A stretch of 64,000 nucleotides of DNA from Trinickia symbiotica (GTDB lineage Bacteria > Pseudomonadota > Gammaproteobacteria > Burkholderiales > Burkholderiaceae), in NCBI RefSeq assembly GCF_002934455.1, contig NZ_PTIR01000018.1:1-64000 (forward strand), given 5' to 3'. Under the pieces are notes generated by a model that saw nothing but the letters and a program-made list of their open reading frames with translations, had not been told where the DNA came from and did no database searches. Below, in pieces: positions 8,508 through 16,941 of this stretch; the stretch's first letter is position 1, and each line of letters starts with the position of its first letter. Position numbers and translations under genes: made by a program.

Positions 8508-10948
8508 GGGGTTCTCATTGCCGACGCGGCGTTCGCGCGCGCGGGTTGGCGCGCCGTTCCGGACGGCGTGGCGATCGGCATGCCTTGCCCGCGGTACGGA
8601 ATTGAGAATGAAAACGTGGCGCCAAAGTTGTCGTTAGCATTCGCCCATAGGAGGCCACCATGGCTCTCGATGATGCGGCGACACACGGAGAGGCCGACAC
8701 CCATGCCGTCTCTCTTAGTCGTATAGAACGCATTGAAGAGCTTGCCGGCGCGCTCGGGGTCAAAGCCTACTCCGGTATCGGTTACGGCGAGTCGCAAATG
8801 GTCGCCATCGCCCCGATCGATCTTGAGCAGTATCTGCCGCGGGCGGTCCTCGACCCCCTCCATCGACTCTATGGCATTCAGAAGCAGATTCAATACAACC
8901 TGCTGGAGCTGCACTCGATCGCCTGTGACCGGCGGCAGGTCGCTGGCAGCTTCCAGCCGCAGGAAGATTCGTTTTCTGTGAATTTCACACCGCAGCAACT
9001 CGATGACCTCGCAAGCGGCTACGCGCAGATCGATAGCATCAGTTATGACGACTTCCTTTTTAAACAGCGCGCGCAGCCGTGTAATGACCTCCGAGGCGCG
9101 CTGCCCATCGCGAATCGTGCGTCGTACGGTTCCTAGCGCCCCTTCGATATTGGGCGGCTCTGCACTCAGCATGCGCATACCCGTGCTGGCATTCGTCATG
9201 ACGCCCGCCAGCGGCTGATTGATTTCGTGCGCGATCGACGCTGTGAGCGCCCCCAAGCTGTTGACGCGACTCAGGTGGGCTAATTCGGCGCGCAGAGCGA
9301 GAAGTGCTTCCTCGGATTGCCGACGCTCCGTCATATCCTGCACGGCTCCAATGTACTCGAGCGAGCCCTGTGCATCGTGTGTAGCGTGAGCTTGTACGTG
9401 CATGTACTTGACGGAGCCATCGGGCAGCAGCAACCGGTGATCGAGCTCGACGTCCTTGCCGTCCTTCGCCTGCTCGATCATTTCACGCACTAAATGGAGG
9501 TCAGCAGGGTGGATGCGCGCCAGAATCATATCCATCGTAATCGGCACCCCTGCGTTGATCTCGAAGATGCGATAGAACTCATCCGACGAGATGATGGAGC
9601 CGGTCGTCGGGCGCCAGCAAAAGCTCCCGCTCGAGCTAAGCCGCTCCACCTTGGCCATCAGTGCCGCGCTTTTCCGTAACTGCTCGCCCGCCCGCTTGCG
9701 CGCATCGGTGCTCCGTGCGCGTTCGATGGCGATGCCCGCGATGCGCCCGAACTGTCCGATCAAGTCGTACTGGAAAGCAGAGGGATCCCCGGGTTCCGAT
9801 TGAAAGATGGTGAATGTTCCCAGGACCTCATTGGCGCGCGAAAGGATCGGCGTTGCCCAGCATGATCGCAGTCCATGCGCAAGCATGCGTTGCCGCCACA
9901 TTGGCGCCCAACGTAAATCCGAGGCGACGTCGGGCACGACCACGAGCGTTTTGAGGGACGCCGCCATCGTGCAAGGGTATGACTCGGGGGAGTCGCTGCT
10001 GTCACCAACGGATCGACGGTAGCTAGAAGGGAGGCCGGGCGATACTACGTGCCGGAGCGCCGTATCGTGGCCATCTATGAACGAAATTCTGCAGAGGCAC
10101 CCGTTTGAGACGTCTTCGAGGAGCTGGCATAGCTCTTCTAGCACCGTGAACAACGGCTGCCCTAGCGCCACCATTTCGAGCAAACGCTTTTCCGCTGCAA
10201 GTAGTGCTTCGGTCCGCTTTCGGTCCTCGATATCCGTCTGCAGGAAATACCAAAGGACGATCCGGCCCTCATCGTCACGCAACGGAAAGCCCTGCACGCG
10301 AAACCATCGGTAGACGCCGTCTGCACGGCGATGGCGCGACTCCGCGTCATAAGGCTTTCCCGTGCTTATCGATGCACGAAACCGGGCAATGACCAATTCT
10401 CTATCGTCCGGATGGGTCAGGCCGTTCGTCGTCCAGGCCTTCAGATCGTCGAGCGTTACGCCCGCGTAGTCGAGCGTATAGCGGTTGGCGTGCAAAACGT
10501 CGCCCTCGGGCGTAAAGAGGACGACGCGGGTGGGGAGGCCATCGACGATCAGTTCGAAGCGTTGCTGTTGCGCCCGCAGCGCATTCTCGGCCTGCTTGTG
10601 GTCCTCGATGTCCGCGTTGATTCCGCACCATTTAACAATGGTGCCGGAGTTGTCGGTGATCGGGCTTGCGCGGCAAAGAAACCAGCGATAGGTGCCGTCA
10701 AAGCGACGCATACGCGCTTCGACCGCACCCGGCTGCCCCGAAGCAAGGCTGGCCCGCCAGAATTCAAGCAGCTCGGGTCGGTCCTCGGGGTGGAAGGCGC
10801 TTTGCCAACCCTCGCCCGACGCTTGTTCCACGGAAAGCCCCGTATATTCGCACCACCGTCGGTTGACGAACTCGATGCGACCGTCGGGAAAGGCGGTCCA
10901 TACCAGGCCGGGGAGCGCATCCACCGTGCGACTCAGTTCGTTTTTCAT
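8504..10948 (-). CDS. Multi-PAS/GAF hybrid-type sensor histidine kinase (soluble)
   Basis: This encodes 814 residues from the ATG at 10948, which is preceded by AGGAG; a start 13 codons upstream (10987) is possible. Domain order: PAS (about 5-115, GLVWTAFPDGRIEFVN), PAS (125-245), GAF (260-410), PAS of the PAS_3 type (430-545), HisKA with phospho-acceptor His about 574 (SIAHEINQPLAG), and HATPase_c (660-785; N box LNLLLNAIESM, G boxes DTGVGF and GMGVGLS). There are no membrane segments, so it should sense a cytoplasmic signal or a PAS-bound ligand. It is the first gene of the kinase-receiver-FixJ operon. The signal is unknown. Confidence 0.9.
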   Translation of the reverse strand: MKNELSRTVDALPGLVWTAFPDGRIEFVNRRWCEYTGLSVEQASGEGWQSAFHPEDRPELLEFWRASLASGQPGAVEARMRRFDGTYRWFLCRASPITDNSGTIVKWCGINADIEDHKQAENALRAQQQRFELIVDGLPTRVVLFTPEGDVLHANRYTLDYAGVTLDDLKAWTTNGLTHPDDRELVIARFRASISTGKPYDAESRHRRADGVYRWFRVQGFPLRDDEGRIVLWYFLQTDIEDRKRTEALLAAEKRLLEMVALGQPLFTVLEELCQLLEDVSNGCLCRISFIDGHDTALRHVVSPGLPSSYRRSVGDSSDSPESYPCTMAASLKTLVVVPDVASDLRWAPMWRQRMLAHGLRSCWATPILSRANEVLGTFTIFQSEPGDPSAFQYDLIGQFGRIAGIAIERARSTDARKRAGEQLRKSAALMAKVERLSSSGSFCWRPTTGSIISSDEFYRIFEINAGVPITMDMILARIHPADLHLVREMIEQAKDGKDVELDHRLLLPDGSVKYMHVQAHATHDAQGSLEYIGAVQDMTERRQSEEALLALRAELAHLSRVNSLGALTASIAHEINQPLAGVMTNASTGMRMLSAEPPNIEGALGTVRRTIRDGQRASEVITRLRALFKKEVVITDAIDLRVAACEVIELLRCEIHRKRIFLRLEAASDLPPVTGDRVQLQQVVLNLLLNAIESMEGVEDRPRQILLKIDRGDGDHLRLAVTDTGVGFDPERAGKLFNAFYTTKRDGMGVGLSVCRRIIESHGGLLWANANDNFGATFSFSIPYRGQGMPIATPSGTARQPARANAASAMRTP

Positions 10949-11455
10949 CGCGGTCCGCTCCTGCGGCGCTACATCACGCAACAACAATCGTCCCTCGCGG
11001 ACGGATAGTCAAGATACCTTGGTATCGGTCCTTGTCGATCGCTGACGGCCGCTCCCCACTCGTGGCATCGGCACGTCGGCACCGCTTATTTCCGCCGATA
11101 CGAAAGTATCGCCAACACCATCGTCCAATGGAGCGCGTACCACGCTCAGCGTAACTTGCATCCGGCGGCACAACCTTCGGGAGCCTTCCTTGAAAAGCGA
11201 GCACGGCACTTCGTTATCGCGGTGGCAGCCTGCGGCGCGTGCGCGCCGCCAACGTTCGCGGAGTAAATGCTCCCTACGTGGCCGGATCGAGCGAATCTTG
11301 CTCGACCCCTGGGCGCCGCGCCGCGTGCGCAAAAACGCCGCGACTTCCCGATGTGTTTTCGGGTTGAGCGAGCGTCGTTTTTTCACGACCTGTCGGCCCA
11401 AGTCGTGCCGATGAGTGGGCATTCGACGGACGTATTCTTTTGTCAGGGATGAGGA
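10949..11455. other. Divergent intergenic region, no gene seen
   Basis: About 500 nt lie between the start of the sensor kinase (minus) and the LysR gene (plus). Open frames here are Arg-rich shadows without ribosome sites. No palindrome of LysR type stood out. Confidence 0.4.
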
Positions 11456-12406
11456 ATGGACACTCTTCAATGCATGCGCATCTTCGAAAAGGTCGCGACC
11501 GGCAGAGGCTTCGCGCTGGCGGCCAGAGGGCTCGACTTGAACGTGGCCGCCGTTTCGCGCGCCATCGCCCAACTGGAAACGCATCTGGGTAGCCGGTTGC
11601 TGAACAGGACGACGAGGCGCGTCGCCCTGACGGAGGCTGGCGAGCGCTACTTGCGTCGATGCCAGGAGGTTCTCTTGAACATCGATGACGCGGAAGCCGA
11701 AGCGCGATCGGCGACAGCCTATCCGACCGGGCTGCTGCGCGTTCACGCGCTTTCGAGCTTCGGCCATCAGCTCGTGGTGCCGGCCATCCTGGAATATCAA
11801 CTGCGGTTTTCGTCGCTGAGAGTCGAAGTCACGATGGCGGGAGCGATCCCTGACATGCTCGAGCAGCGCTACGACGCATCGATCGTCGTCGCCCCTGAAC
11901 TACCGAGTTCTAGGTTGGTGAGTCTAAGGCTCGGAAGCATTGGTGGCGTGGTGTGCGCTTCCCCGCAGTATTTGGCGACCCACGGCGTGCCGAAAACGCC
12001 GGAAGACCTGCGCAGCCATCAATGCTTGCAATTAGCCACGCCCATATTTCCCTTCGACCAATGGATATTCAAAGGCGAAGGGAAGCGGTATGTGGTGAAT
12101 GTCAATTCGGCTCGCATGACGGTCAACGCGATGGAAGCGCTGGAGCCGGCGGTCACGAGGGGACTCGGCATCGCCATGCTGCCGGTTGGCGTGGCGCTGC
12201 CGGGTTTGCGCTCGGGTGCATTGATACGGATTCTTCGCGAGTATGAGGTACAGCCCGTGAACGTTTATGTGCTGTATCACTCGCGTCGTTTTCTCGACGC
12301 AAAAATTCGGACGTTCATTGACCTGCTTCGCGAAGAAGTGCCGTCGATGCTGGCCGCGGATGAACGTGCGCTGACAACGCTCGAAGCTCGTGAGGTCATG
12401 AGCTGA
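11456..12406 (+). CDS. LysR-family transcriptional regulator
   Basis: This encodes 316 residues. The N-terminal winged helix-turn-helix (about 1-60) reads MDTLQCMRIFEKVATGRGFALAARGLDLN...AVSRAIAQLETHLGSRLLNRTTRRVALTEAG, the CrgA/DhcR-like subgroup. The substrate-binding domain (about 90-295) has the usual VVCASPQYLATHGVPKTPEDL segment. A GAGG ribosome site precedes the ATG closely. The gene stands alone with no obvious divergently transcribed target; the sensor-kinase operon lies about 500 nt upstream on the opposite strand. The effector is unknown. Confidence 0.92.
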   Translation: MDTLQCMRIFEKVATGRGFALAARGLDLNVAAVSRAIAQLETHLGSRLLNRTTRRVALTEAGERYLRRCQEVLLNIDDAEAEARSATAYPTGLLRVHALSSFGHQLVVPAILEYQLRFSSLRVEVTMAGAIPDMLEQRYDASIVVAPELPSSRLVSLRLGSIGGVVCASPQYLATHGVPKTPEDLRSHQCLQLATPIFPFDQWIFKGEGKRYVVNVNSARMTVNAMEALEPAVTRGLGIAMLPVGVALPGLRSGALIRILREYEVQPVNVYVLYHSRRFLDAKIRTFIDLLREEVPSMLAADERALTTLEAREVMS

Positions 12407-12894
12407 ATGCAAGGTCCGATTACGATGAAACAGTGGGGCCACGGGGCCTGTGAACTGAAAGATGGCGCCGCGGGGTACGTGCTCCGCAACAGTCGCACGA
12501 ACGCTTTCCTTCTCAACAACGAACTTCCATCGAGCGGCGCATAGCTTGCACCGCTCAGCAGCGACAGTACTCGAGGCGTCTGCCGCCGCGAGCTCTCTCT
12601 CAAAGGTTCTCGGCGCCGTTCATCATCGTCCAGCTCTCGGGTTTTTCCTAGGTACGGATTCGAGCATCTTCAATTGACAAAAATATCAGTAGTACCAATT
12701 TCTGAATTGAAGGAGGGCGCCGAGCAGCCGATTTGCGCTAAAAGGTGTTGACTTATTGAGGTAGCGGGGCGCTGGTGCCCCGCCATGTCCCCGGGGGGAT
12801 AAACGACAAAGACGGTTGATGTTGCTGGTTCGATACCCGCAAAGGTCAGCTTGTGGGTAGCTCACAACCGCTCGGGCGTGGTCGTGAGCTGAAT
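12407..12894. other. Intergenic region with a short GC-rich hairpin, no gene supported
   Basis: About 490 nt. A perfect 7-bp stem (GCGGGGC / GCCCCGC, 6-nt loop) sits at 12764-12783, followed by a CCCCGGGG palindrome near 12789. No adjacent T-run is present, so it is not a standard terminator. The minus-strand frame across 12690-12830 looks like a relic rather than a gene. Confidence 0.4.
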
Positions 12895-13266
12895 TCAGTG
12901 GTCCAGAACCGCGTTCAACGCAAGCTCGTCGGCGATTTTTTTTAGCCTCTTGTCCCGCGTCCAAATCGTCACGCCAGGCTGTAGCTTCGTGGATGCGAGC
13001 AACGACGCATCGACGTAGCCGATCCCCCGGCTAAACAGCTGCTGTTGCTCAATCAGATAGAAGACTTCATCCGGCGTAGCCACGGGCACGCGCGGCAGAT
13101 CGTTCAAAGCTCGAAGCACGGTAGAGCGGTCGCGCAAACTGCCTAGCGAAATTTCGCCAATTACATATGGATGGATCCGGACACGGTCGTGAAGCAGAAG
13201 GTCGACCATCATCGGCTCTGAATGATCGAGGTGATCGCTCCACACAGAAGTGTCGACGAGGATCAT
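12895..13266 (-). CDS. vapC: VapC-type PIN-domain toxin ribonuclease
   Basis: This encodes 123 residues spanning a full PIN domain. The four acidic positions expected for Mg2+-dependent RNA cleavage are visible: Asp in MILVDTSVW, Glu in IGEISLGSL, Asp in GYVDASLLAS and Asp in TIWTRDKRL. The ATG overlaps the vapB stop by 4 nt, the usual coupled antitoxin-toxin order. VapC toxins cut tRNA or rRNA when the antitoxin is degraded. The gene lies in an accessory region beside a LysR gene and the arsenic operon. Confidence 0.93.
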   Translation of the reverse strand: MILVDTSVWSDHLDHSEPMMVDLLLHDRVRIHPYVIGEISLGSLRDRSTVLRALNDLPRVPVATPDEVFYLIEQQQLFSRGIGYVDASLLASTKLQPGVTIWTRDKRLKKIADELALNAVLDH

Positions 13267-13460
13267 TCAAGCTCCTGCCGGCGGCGCGGCGCAGCAGTGA
13301 TGCCCGGTTGACTGCCGCCCAAGGCAGCGAGCCTGCGCGCGGCTTCGCGCTCGATAAGCGCTTTCAACGCTTCGCGCACAAGAGCGGATTTCTCGCTCAA
13401 TCCGGTGTAGTCCTGGGCACGAGAGATCAAATCATCGTCCAAAGCAATTGTGGTTCGCAT
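13263..13460 (-). CDS. vapB: VapB-type antitoxin, ribbon-helix-helix
   Basis: This encodes 65 residues. The start at 13460 (MRTTIALDDDLISRAQ) has a GGAGG site 6 nt upstream; the longer upstream frame is not protein-like. The N-terminal ribbon-helix-helix DNA-binding domain (TIALDDDL...KSALVREALKALIERE) is followed by a basic tail (AAPRRRQELE) that should bind the VapC active site. It overlaps vapC by 4 nt and very probably represses its own promoter together with VapC. Confidence 0.92.
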   Translation of the reverse strand: MRTTIALDDDLISRAQDYTGLSEKSALVREALKALIEREAARRLAALGGSQPGITAAPRRRQELE

Positions 13461-13598
13461 ATAACCTCCGTCAGTAAGGCACGATATTAGCATCGTTTGA
13501 TGCCTAGATCTGTGCAATCTGCTGGCTCTTGGTCTCGGCATCGATTCTGGCATTCGCGTCGGGAAACCTCCGGCGTTTGCGCTGCGCAAGCGGTCTGC

Positions 13599-13632
13599 TT
13601 GCTTCATTCGATATTTCGACTATTATAGAAGA
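13599..13632 (+). promoter_or_regulatory. Candidate promoter and ArsR operator of the ars operon
   Basis: TTGCTT at 13599-13604 and TATTAT at 13621-13626 are spaced 16 bp, placing the start of transcription at about the A of the arsR ATG (13633), so the message may be leaderless. The sequence TTCGATATTTCGA (13607-13619), lying between the two boxes, contains repeated TCGA elements and could be the ArsR operator. This rests on inspection only. Confidence 0.5.
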
Positions 13633-13968
13633 ATGGAGGTGAACCAAACCATTGTCGCCCTTGCGGCACTCGCGCACGAATCCCGGCTCGCCGTTTTCCG
13701 CGCTTTGGTGCAGGCGGGACCGCAGGGGTTGCCTGCGGGCCAGATTGCCACGCTGCTGGACGTGCCCCCGTCGTCACTCTCGTTCCATTTGAAGGAACTG
13801 GCCCACGCGCAGCTAGTGACCAGTCGCCAGGAAGGCCGTTTTATCTTTTACTGCGCAAATTTCCCAACGATGAACGGCCTGCTCGCTTACCTCACGGAGA
13901 ACTGCTGTGGTGGCAACCCCTGCTCGCCGACAGCTTCCTGTTCAACGTCCAAGGAGCGTCGATCATGA
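13633..13968 (+). CDS. arsR: ArsR-family arsenic-responsive repressor
   Basis: This encodes 111 residues. The winged helix-turn-helix covers about 5-85 (LAALAHESRLAVFRAL, PPSSLSFHLKELAHAQLV, GRFIFYCANF). A C-terminal cysteine cluster (C91, C92, C97 in ENCCGGNPC) is the probable As(III) site; the classic ELCVCDL-type motif in the recognition helix is absent. It is the first gene of arsR-arsI-arsC-acr3, overlapping arsI by 4 nt. It should repress the operon until arsenite or methylarsenite binds. No ribosome site precedes the ATG. Confidence 0.93.
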   Translation: MEVNQTIVALAALAHESRLAVFRALVQAGPQGLPAGQIATLLDVPPSSLSFHLKELAHAQLVTSRQEGRFIFYCANFPTMNGLLAYLTENCCGGNPCSPTASCSTSKERRS

Positions 13969-14444
13969 AACGCTTTCACGTTCACGTTAGCGTCGCCAAT
14001 CTGTCGGACAGCATTCGCTTTTATTCCGCGTTGTTCGCCGCCGAGCCGACTGTGGTTAAGGACGACTACGCTAAGTGGATGCTCGAGGACCCGCGCATCA
14101 ATTTCGCGATCTCGCAGCGCGGCGCGAGCCCAGGGCTCGATCATCTCGGCGTGCAGGTCGAGAATGAAACAGAGCTTGCGGAGATGCATGAGCGCCTCAG
14201 TGGCGCTGCCTTGCCCGTCGATGCACAAGTCGGAGCAGCGTGCTGCTATGCGCGCTCCGACAAATACTGGACGATCGATCCGCAAGGACTTGCGTGGGAG
14301 ACCTATCAAACGCTCGCCGAGGTCCCGACCTTTGGGGAATCCCGTGGTGCGCCAGCGATCGAGCCGAATACCGATGTTTCTGCTCGGTGTTCGCCCACCC
14401 GGGGCAAAGCGATTGGCGTGCCGGTGAACTCCACCTGTTGCTGA
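13965..14444 (+). CDS. arsI: ArsI-type C-As lyase (extradiol dioxygenase / glyoxalase fold)
   Basis: This encodes 159 residues of the vicinal oxygen chelate family. Likely Fe(II) ligands are His 5, His 60 (LDHLGVQV) and Glu 112 (WETYQ). The vicinal cysteines C93-C94 (AACCYARSDK) match the methylarsenite-binding pair of ArsI, and the C-terminus ends in CC. ArsI removes the methyl or aryl group from trivalent organoarsenicals, yielding As(III) that Acr3 can export. It overlaps arsR by 4 nt. Proteins of this family are often annotated as CadI or glyoxalase; the cysteine pair and operon context favour ArsI. Confidence 0.88.
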   Translation: MKRFHVHVSVANLSDSIRFYSALFAAEPTVVKDDYAKWMLEDPRINFAISQRGASPGLDHLGVQVENETELAEMHERLSGAALPVDAQVGAACCYARSDKYWTIDPQGLAWETYQTLAEVPTFGESRGAPAIEPNTDVSARCSPTRGKAIGVPVNSTCC

Positions 14445-14464
14445 GGCAAAGCTGGGGCATCCGC

Positions 14465-14959
14465 ATGAGCACTAACGTATTGATTCTCTGCACCCACAAC
14501 TCGGCGCGTAGTGTGCTGGTGGAAGGAATGCTCAATCATTGGGCCGCCAAGCTCGGCAAGGACGTGCGCGCGTACAGCGCCGGTAGCGCGCCGAGCGGCC
14601 GGCTCAATCCTTTCGCGCTGGAAGCGTTGATGGGTGCGGGCGTGGATGTCAGCGGGTATCGCAGCAAAAGCTGGGACGAGTTCGTCGGCGACGACGCGCC
14701 GGAAATGCGGATCGTCATCACCGTCTGCGATAGCGCGGCGTCGGAGGCATGCCCGCACTGGCCCGGCAGTCCGGTGAAAGTTCATTGGGGCTACGCCGAT
14801 CCGTCGAACGCATTGGGCGGCGAGGACGGCAAGCGACTCGCGTTCGAACTCACGCGCCAGGCGATCGGCTATCGGATGCTTCAATTGCTGGCGCTTCCGC
14901 TTGGTAGCTACGACAACGCTGACCTCCAGAAGGCGCTGACAGACATCTCGCGGAGCTGA
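14465..14959 (+). CDS. arsC: Arsenate reductase ArsC, low-molecular-weight phosphatase family
   Basis: This encodes 164 residues. The P-loop LCTHNSARS (CX5R, nucleophilic Cys about residue 9) and the GYRSKSWDEF and ITVCDSAASEACPHWPG segments mark the LMW-PTPase-type, thiol-coupled ArsC that reduces As(V) to As(III). The ATG at 14465 is chosen because the N-terminal beta strand runs directly into the P-loop; the longer upstream frame overlaps arsI and is not family-like. It sits 20 nt after arsI and 64 nt before acr3. Confidence 0.93.
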   Translation: MSTNVLILCTHNSARSVLVEGMLNHWAAKLGKDVRAYSAGSAPSGRLNPFALEALMGAGVDVSGYRSKSWDEFVGDDAPEMRIVITVCDSAASEACPHWPGSPVKVHWGYADPSNALGGEDGKRLAFELTRQAIGYRMLQLLALPLGSYDNADLQKALTDISRS

Positions 14960-15023
14960 TCGTTTGCATTGAAGCCTCGGGAAATCAGGTGCCGCCTGCG
15001 TCGACAAGACAAATACTTCTCCA

Positions 15024-16094
15024 ATGAACACGTCCAACTTTGCCCCACCGCAAAAAGCCGTCGCGAAGCATGCCATCAACTTTTTCGAGCGCTACTTGAG
15101 CGTCTGGGTGGCGCTATGCATCGTCGCGGGCATTGCATTCGGGCAGGCGCTGCCCCGCCTGTTCGAGCAGATCGGCCGGATCGAGTACGCAAAGGTCAAT
15201 GTCCCCGTCGGGCTGTTGATCTGGGTGATGATCATCCCGATGCTCGTCAAGGTCGACTTCGGTGCGTTGCACGAAGTCCGTCAGCATGTGAAAGGCATCG
15301 GCGTCACGCTCTTCGTCAACTGGCTCGTCAAGCCATTCTCGATGGCATTTCTTGGCTGGCTGTTCATCAAGCATGTGTTCGCGCCGATGCTGCCCGCTGC
15401 ACAGCTCGACAGCTACATCGCCGGCCTCATCCTGTTGGCCGCTGCGCCGTGCACAGCGATGGTATTCGTATGGAGCCGCCTAACGGGCGGCGATCCACTG
15501 TTCACGCTTTCGCAGGTCGCGCTCAACGACAGCATCATGGTGGTCGCATTCGCGCCGCTGGTCGGACTGCTACTTGGCATTTCCGCGATCACGGTGCCGT
15601 GGGCGACGCTGCTTACGTCGGTGCTGCTCTACATCGTCATCCCTGTCATCCTCGCGCAGATATGGCGCAAGCGGCTGCTGTCGAAGGGGCAGGTGGCGTT
15701 CGACGTTGCAATGGCGAAGATCGGCCCGTGGTCCATCGCCGCACTGTTGGCGACGCTCGTGCTGCTGTTTGCCTTCCAGGGTGAAGCGATCCTCAAGCAA
15801 CCGGTGGCGATCGCATTGCTCGCGGTGCCGATCTTAATTCAGGTGTTCTTCAACTCGGCGCTCGCTTACTGGCTCAATCGCGCGGTCGGCGAAAAGCACA
15901 ACGTCGCATGTCCGTCGGCACTCATCGGCGCATCGAACTTCTTCGAACTGGCGGTCGCAGCGGCAATCAGCCTGTTCGGCTTCGATTCTGGCGCGGCGTT
16001 GGCAACCGTCGTGGGCGTGCTGATTGAAGTGCCGGTCATGCTGCTGGTTGTGCACATCGTCAAGCAGTCGAAAGACTGGTACGAGCGAGGTTGA
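15024..16094 (+). CDS. acr3: Arsenite efflux permease Acr3
   Basis: This encodes 356 residues with about ten membrane helices, the usual ACR3 layout. Characteristic stretches are YLSVWVALCIVAGIAFG, PVGLLIWVMIIPML, LLAAAPCTAMVFVWS (with the conserved transport Cys), GDPLFTLSQVALND and CPSALIGASNFFELAVAAA. It exports As(III) produced by ArsC or ArsI, probably as arsenite/H+ antiport. It is the last gene of the ars operon; the His-rich protein gene converges with only 25 nt between the ends. Confidence 0.95.
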   Translation: MNTSNFAPPQKAVAKHAINFFERYLSVWVALCIVAGIAFGQALPRLFEQIGRIEYAKVNVPVGLLIWVMIIPMLVKVDFGALHEVRQHVKGIGVTLFVNWLVKPFSMAFLGWLFIKHVFAPMLPAAQLDSYIAGLILLAAAPCTAMVFVWSRLTGGDPLFTLSQVALNDSIMVVAFAPLVGLLLGISAITVPWATLLTSVLLYIVIPVILAQIWRKRLLSKGQVAFDVAMAKIGPWSIAALLATLVLLFAFQGEAILKQPVAIALLAVPILIQVFFNSALAYWLNRAVGEKHNVACPSALIGASNFFELAVAAAISLFGFDSGAALATVVGVLIEVPVMLLVVHIVKQSKDWYERG

Positions 16095-16119
16095 GCACGC
16101 TCATGAGCGCGGGCATCGA

Positions 16120-16941
16120 TCAGTGCCCGTGCATGCCACCGCCAACGCCTCTTCCCGTGAAGTGACCGCCCGCGCCACCCGAGACATGTCCGCCTTCGCG
16201 GACCCCGCCAAATCCGCCGGTCCACATATGCCCCGCTTGCGCGGGAACAGTCGGCCGGATCACTGCCGTGTGCGGCGCTTGAACAGGAACGCTCGGCCGC
16301 ATCACTGCCGTGTGCGGCGCTTGAACAGGGGGACTTGGCTGCATCACTGCCACGTGCGGCGCTTGAGCCGGGACGCTTGGCGGCACCACCAACACGTGAC
16401 GCGCTTCAGCGCCGGCAGGCGGCGCGGCTACGTTAGGCGCCCGCTGAGCAGGCGGCACGCCGGACGGCATGGCTGCGATGTGATTCCGACGGTGGTCGAA
16501 TCGTCCACGATCGAAGGCGTGATCGAATTGGGGGCTGAACCGATCACGGTCGAAGTCATGGTCGAAATGGTGGCCGAAGCGATCGTGGTCGAAACGATGG
16601 TGATGGTGGTGGCGGTGGAAATCCAAGAAGACGACTGATCCACCGAATAATACCGGCGGCCCAAAGTACCAGGGACCGTAATAGTACGGCCCGTAATCGT
16701 ACGCGTAGTCCGGCATGAGCCAAGACTGGCCATCGCTGTTCACGACTACCCAGGTGCCGTCAGGCTGCTGGCAAGCTCGCCCGGTGTACGGCTGCATGAC
16801 GCCGTCTATTTCCTCCTGGCCTGACACGTCGCGGCACACGGAAGTGTCGAGAGGCTGGCCTTCATAAGTCTGAGCGATAACGGGGGCGGCGCAGACCAGG
16901 CCGGCGAGTAGGGCAGACGCGAGTCCAACTGTGTTGCACAT
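16120..16941 (-). CDS. Secreted His-rich, Pro-rich repeat protein of unknown function
   Basis: This encodes 273 residues from the ATG at 16941, chosen because a clear signal peptide follows (MCNTVGLASALLAG...VIAQ). The mature N-terminal part (about 25-90) has Cys-containing sequence (VCRDVSGQEEIDG, GRACQQPDGTWVVV), then Tyr-rich (YAYDYGPYYYGPWYF) and His/Asp/Arg-rich (HRHHHHHRFDHDRF) stretches, followed by about four 14-residue repeats of the type QAPHTAVMRPSVPV, and a Gly/His tail. The N-terminal part resembles the surface-antigen-like DUFs seen with RcnB-type proteins. Metal binding is suggested by the composition and the ars operon next door, but not shown. Confidence 0.75.
   Translation of the reverse strand: MCNTVGLASALLAGLVCAAPVIAQTYEGQPLDTSVCRDVSGQEEIDGVMQPYTGRACQQPDGTWVVVNSDGQSWLMPDYAYDYGPYYYGPWYFGPPVLFGGSVVFLDFHRHHHHHRFDHDRFGHHFDHDFDRDRFSPQFDHAFDRGRFDHRRNHIAAMPSGVPPAQRAPNVAAPPAGAEARHVLVVPPSVPAQAPHVAVMQPSPPVQAPHTAVMRPSVPVQAPHTAVIRPTVPAQAGHMWTGGFGGVREGGHVSGGAGGHFTGRGVGGGMHGH
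16230..16390. repeat. 42-bp in-frame tandem repeats
   Basis: The element GCGGCGCTTGA recurs at 16272, 16314 and 16356, exactly 42 bp apart, with partial units on either side. Each unit codes for 14 residues (QAPHTAVMRPSVPV and variants) in the His-rich protein. Number of copies may vary between strains. Confidence 0.85.

Noticed and set aside
11009-11800. 263-codon minus-strand frame overlapping the LysR gene
   Set aside because: Overlaps a well-supported LysR gene on the other strand and shows no domain.
12825-12850. tRNA-like T-arm (GGTTCGATACC)
   Set aside because: Only a 4-of-5 pair stem forms and no anticodon arm or acceptor stem can be built around it.
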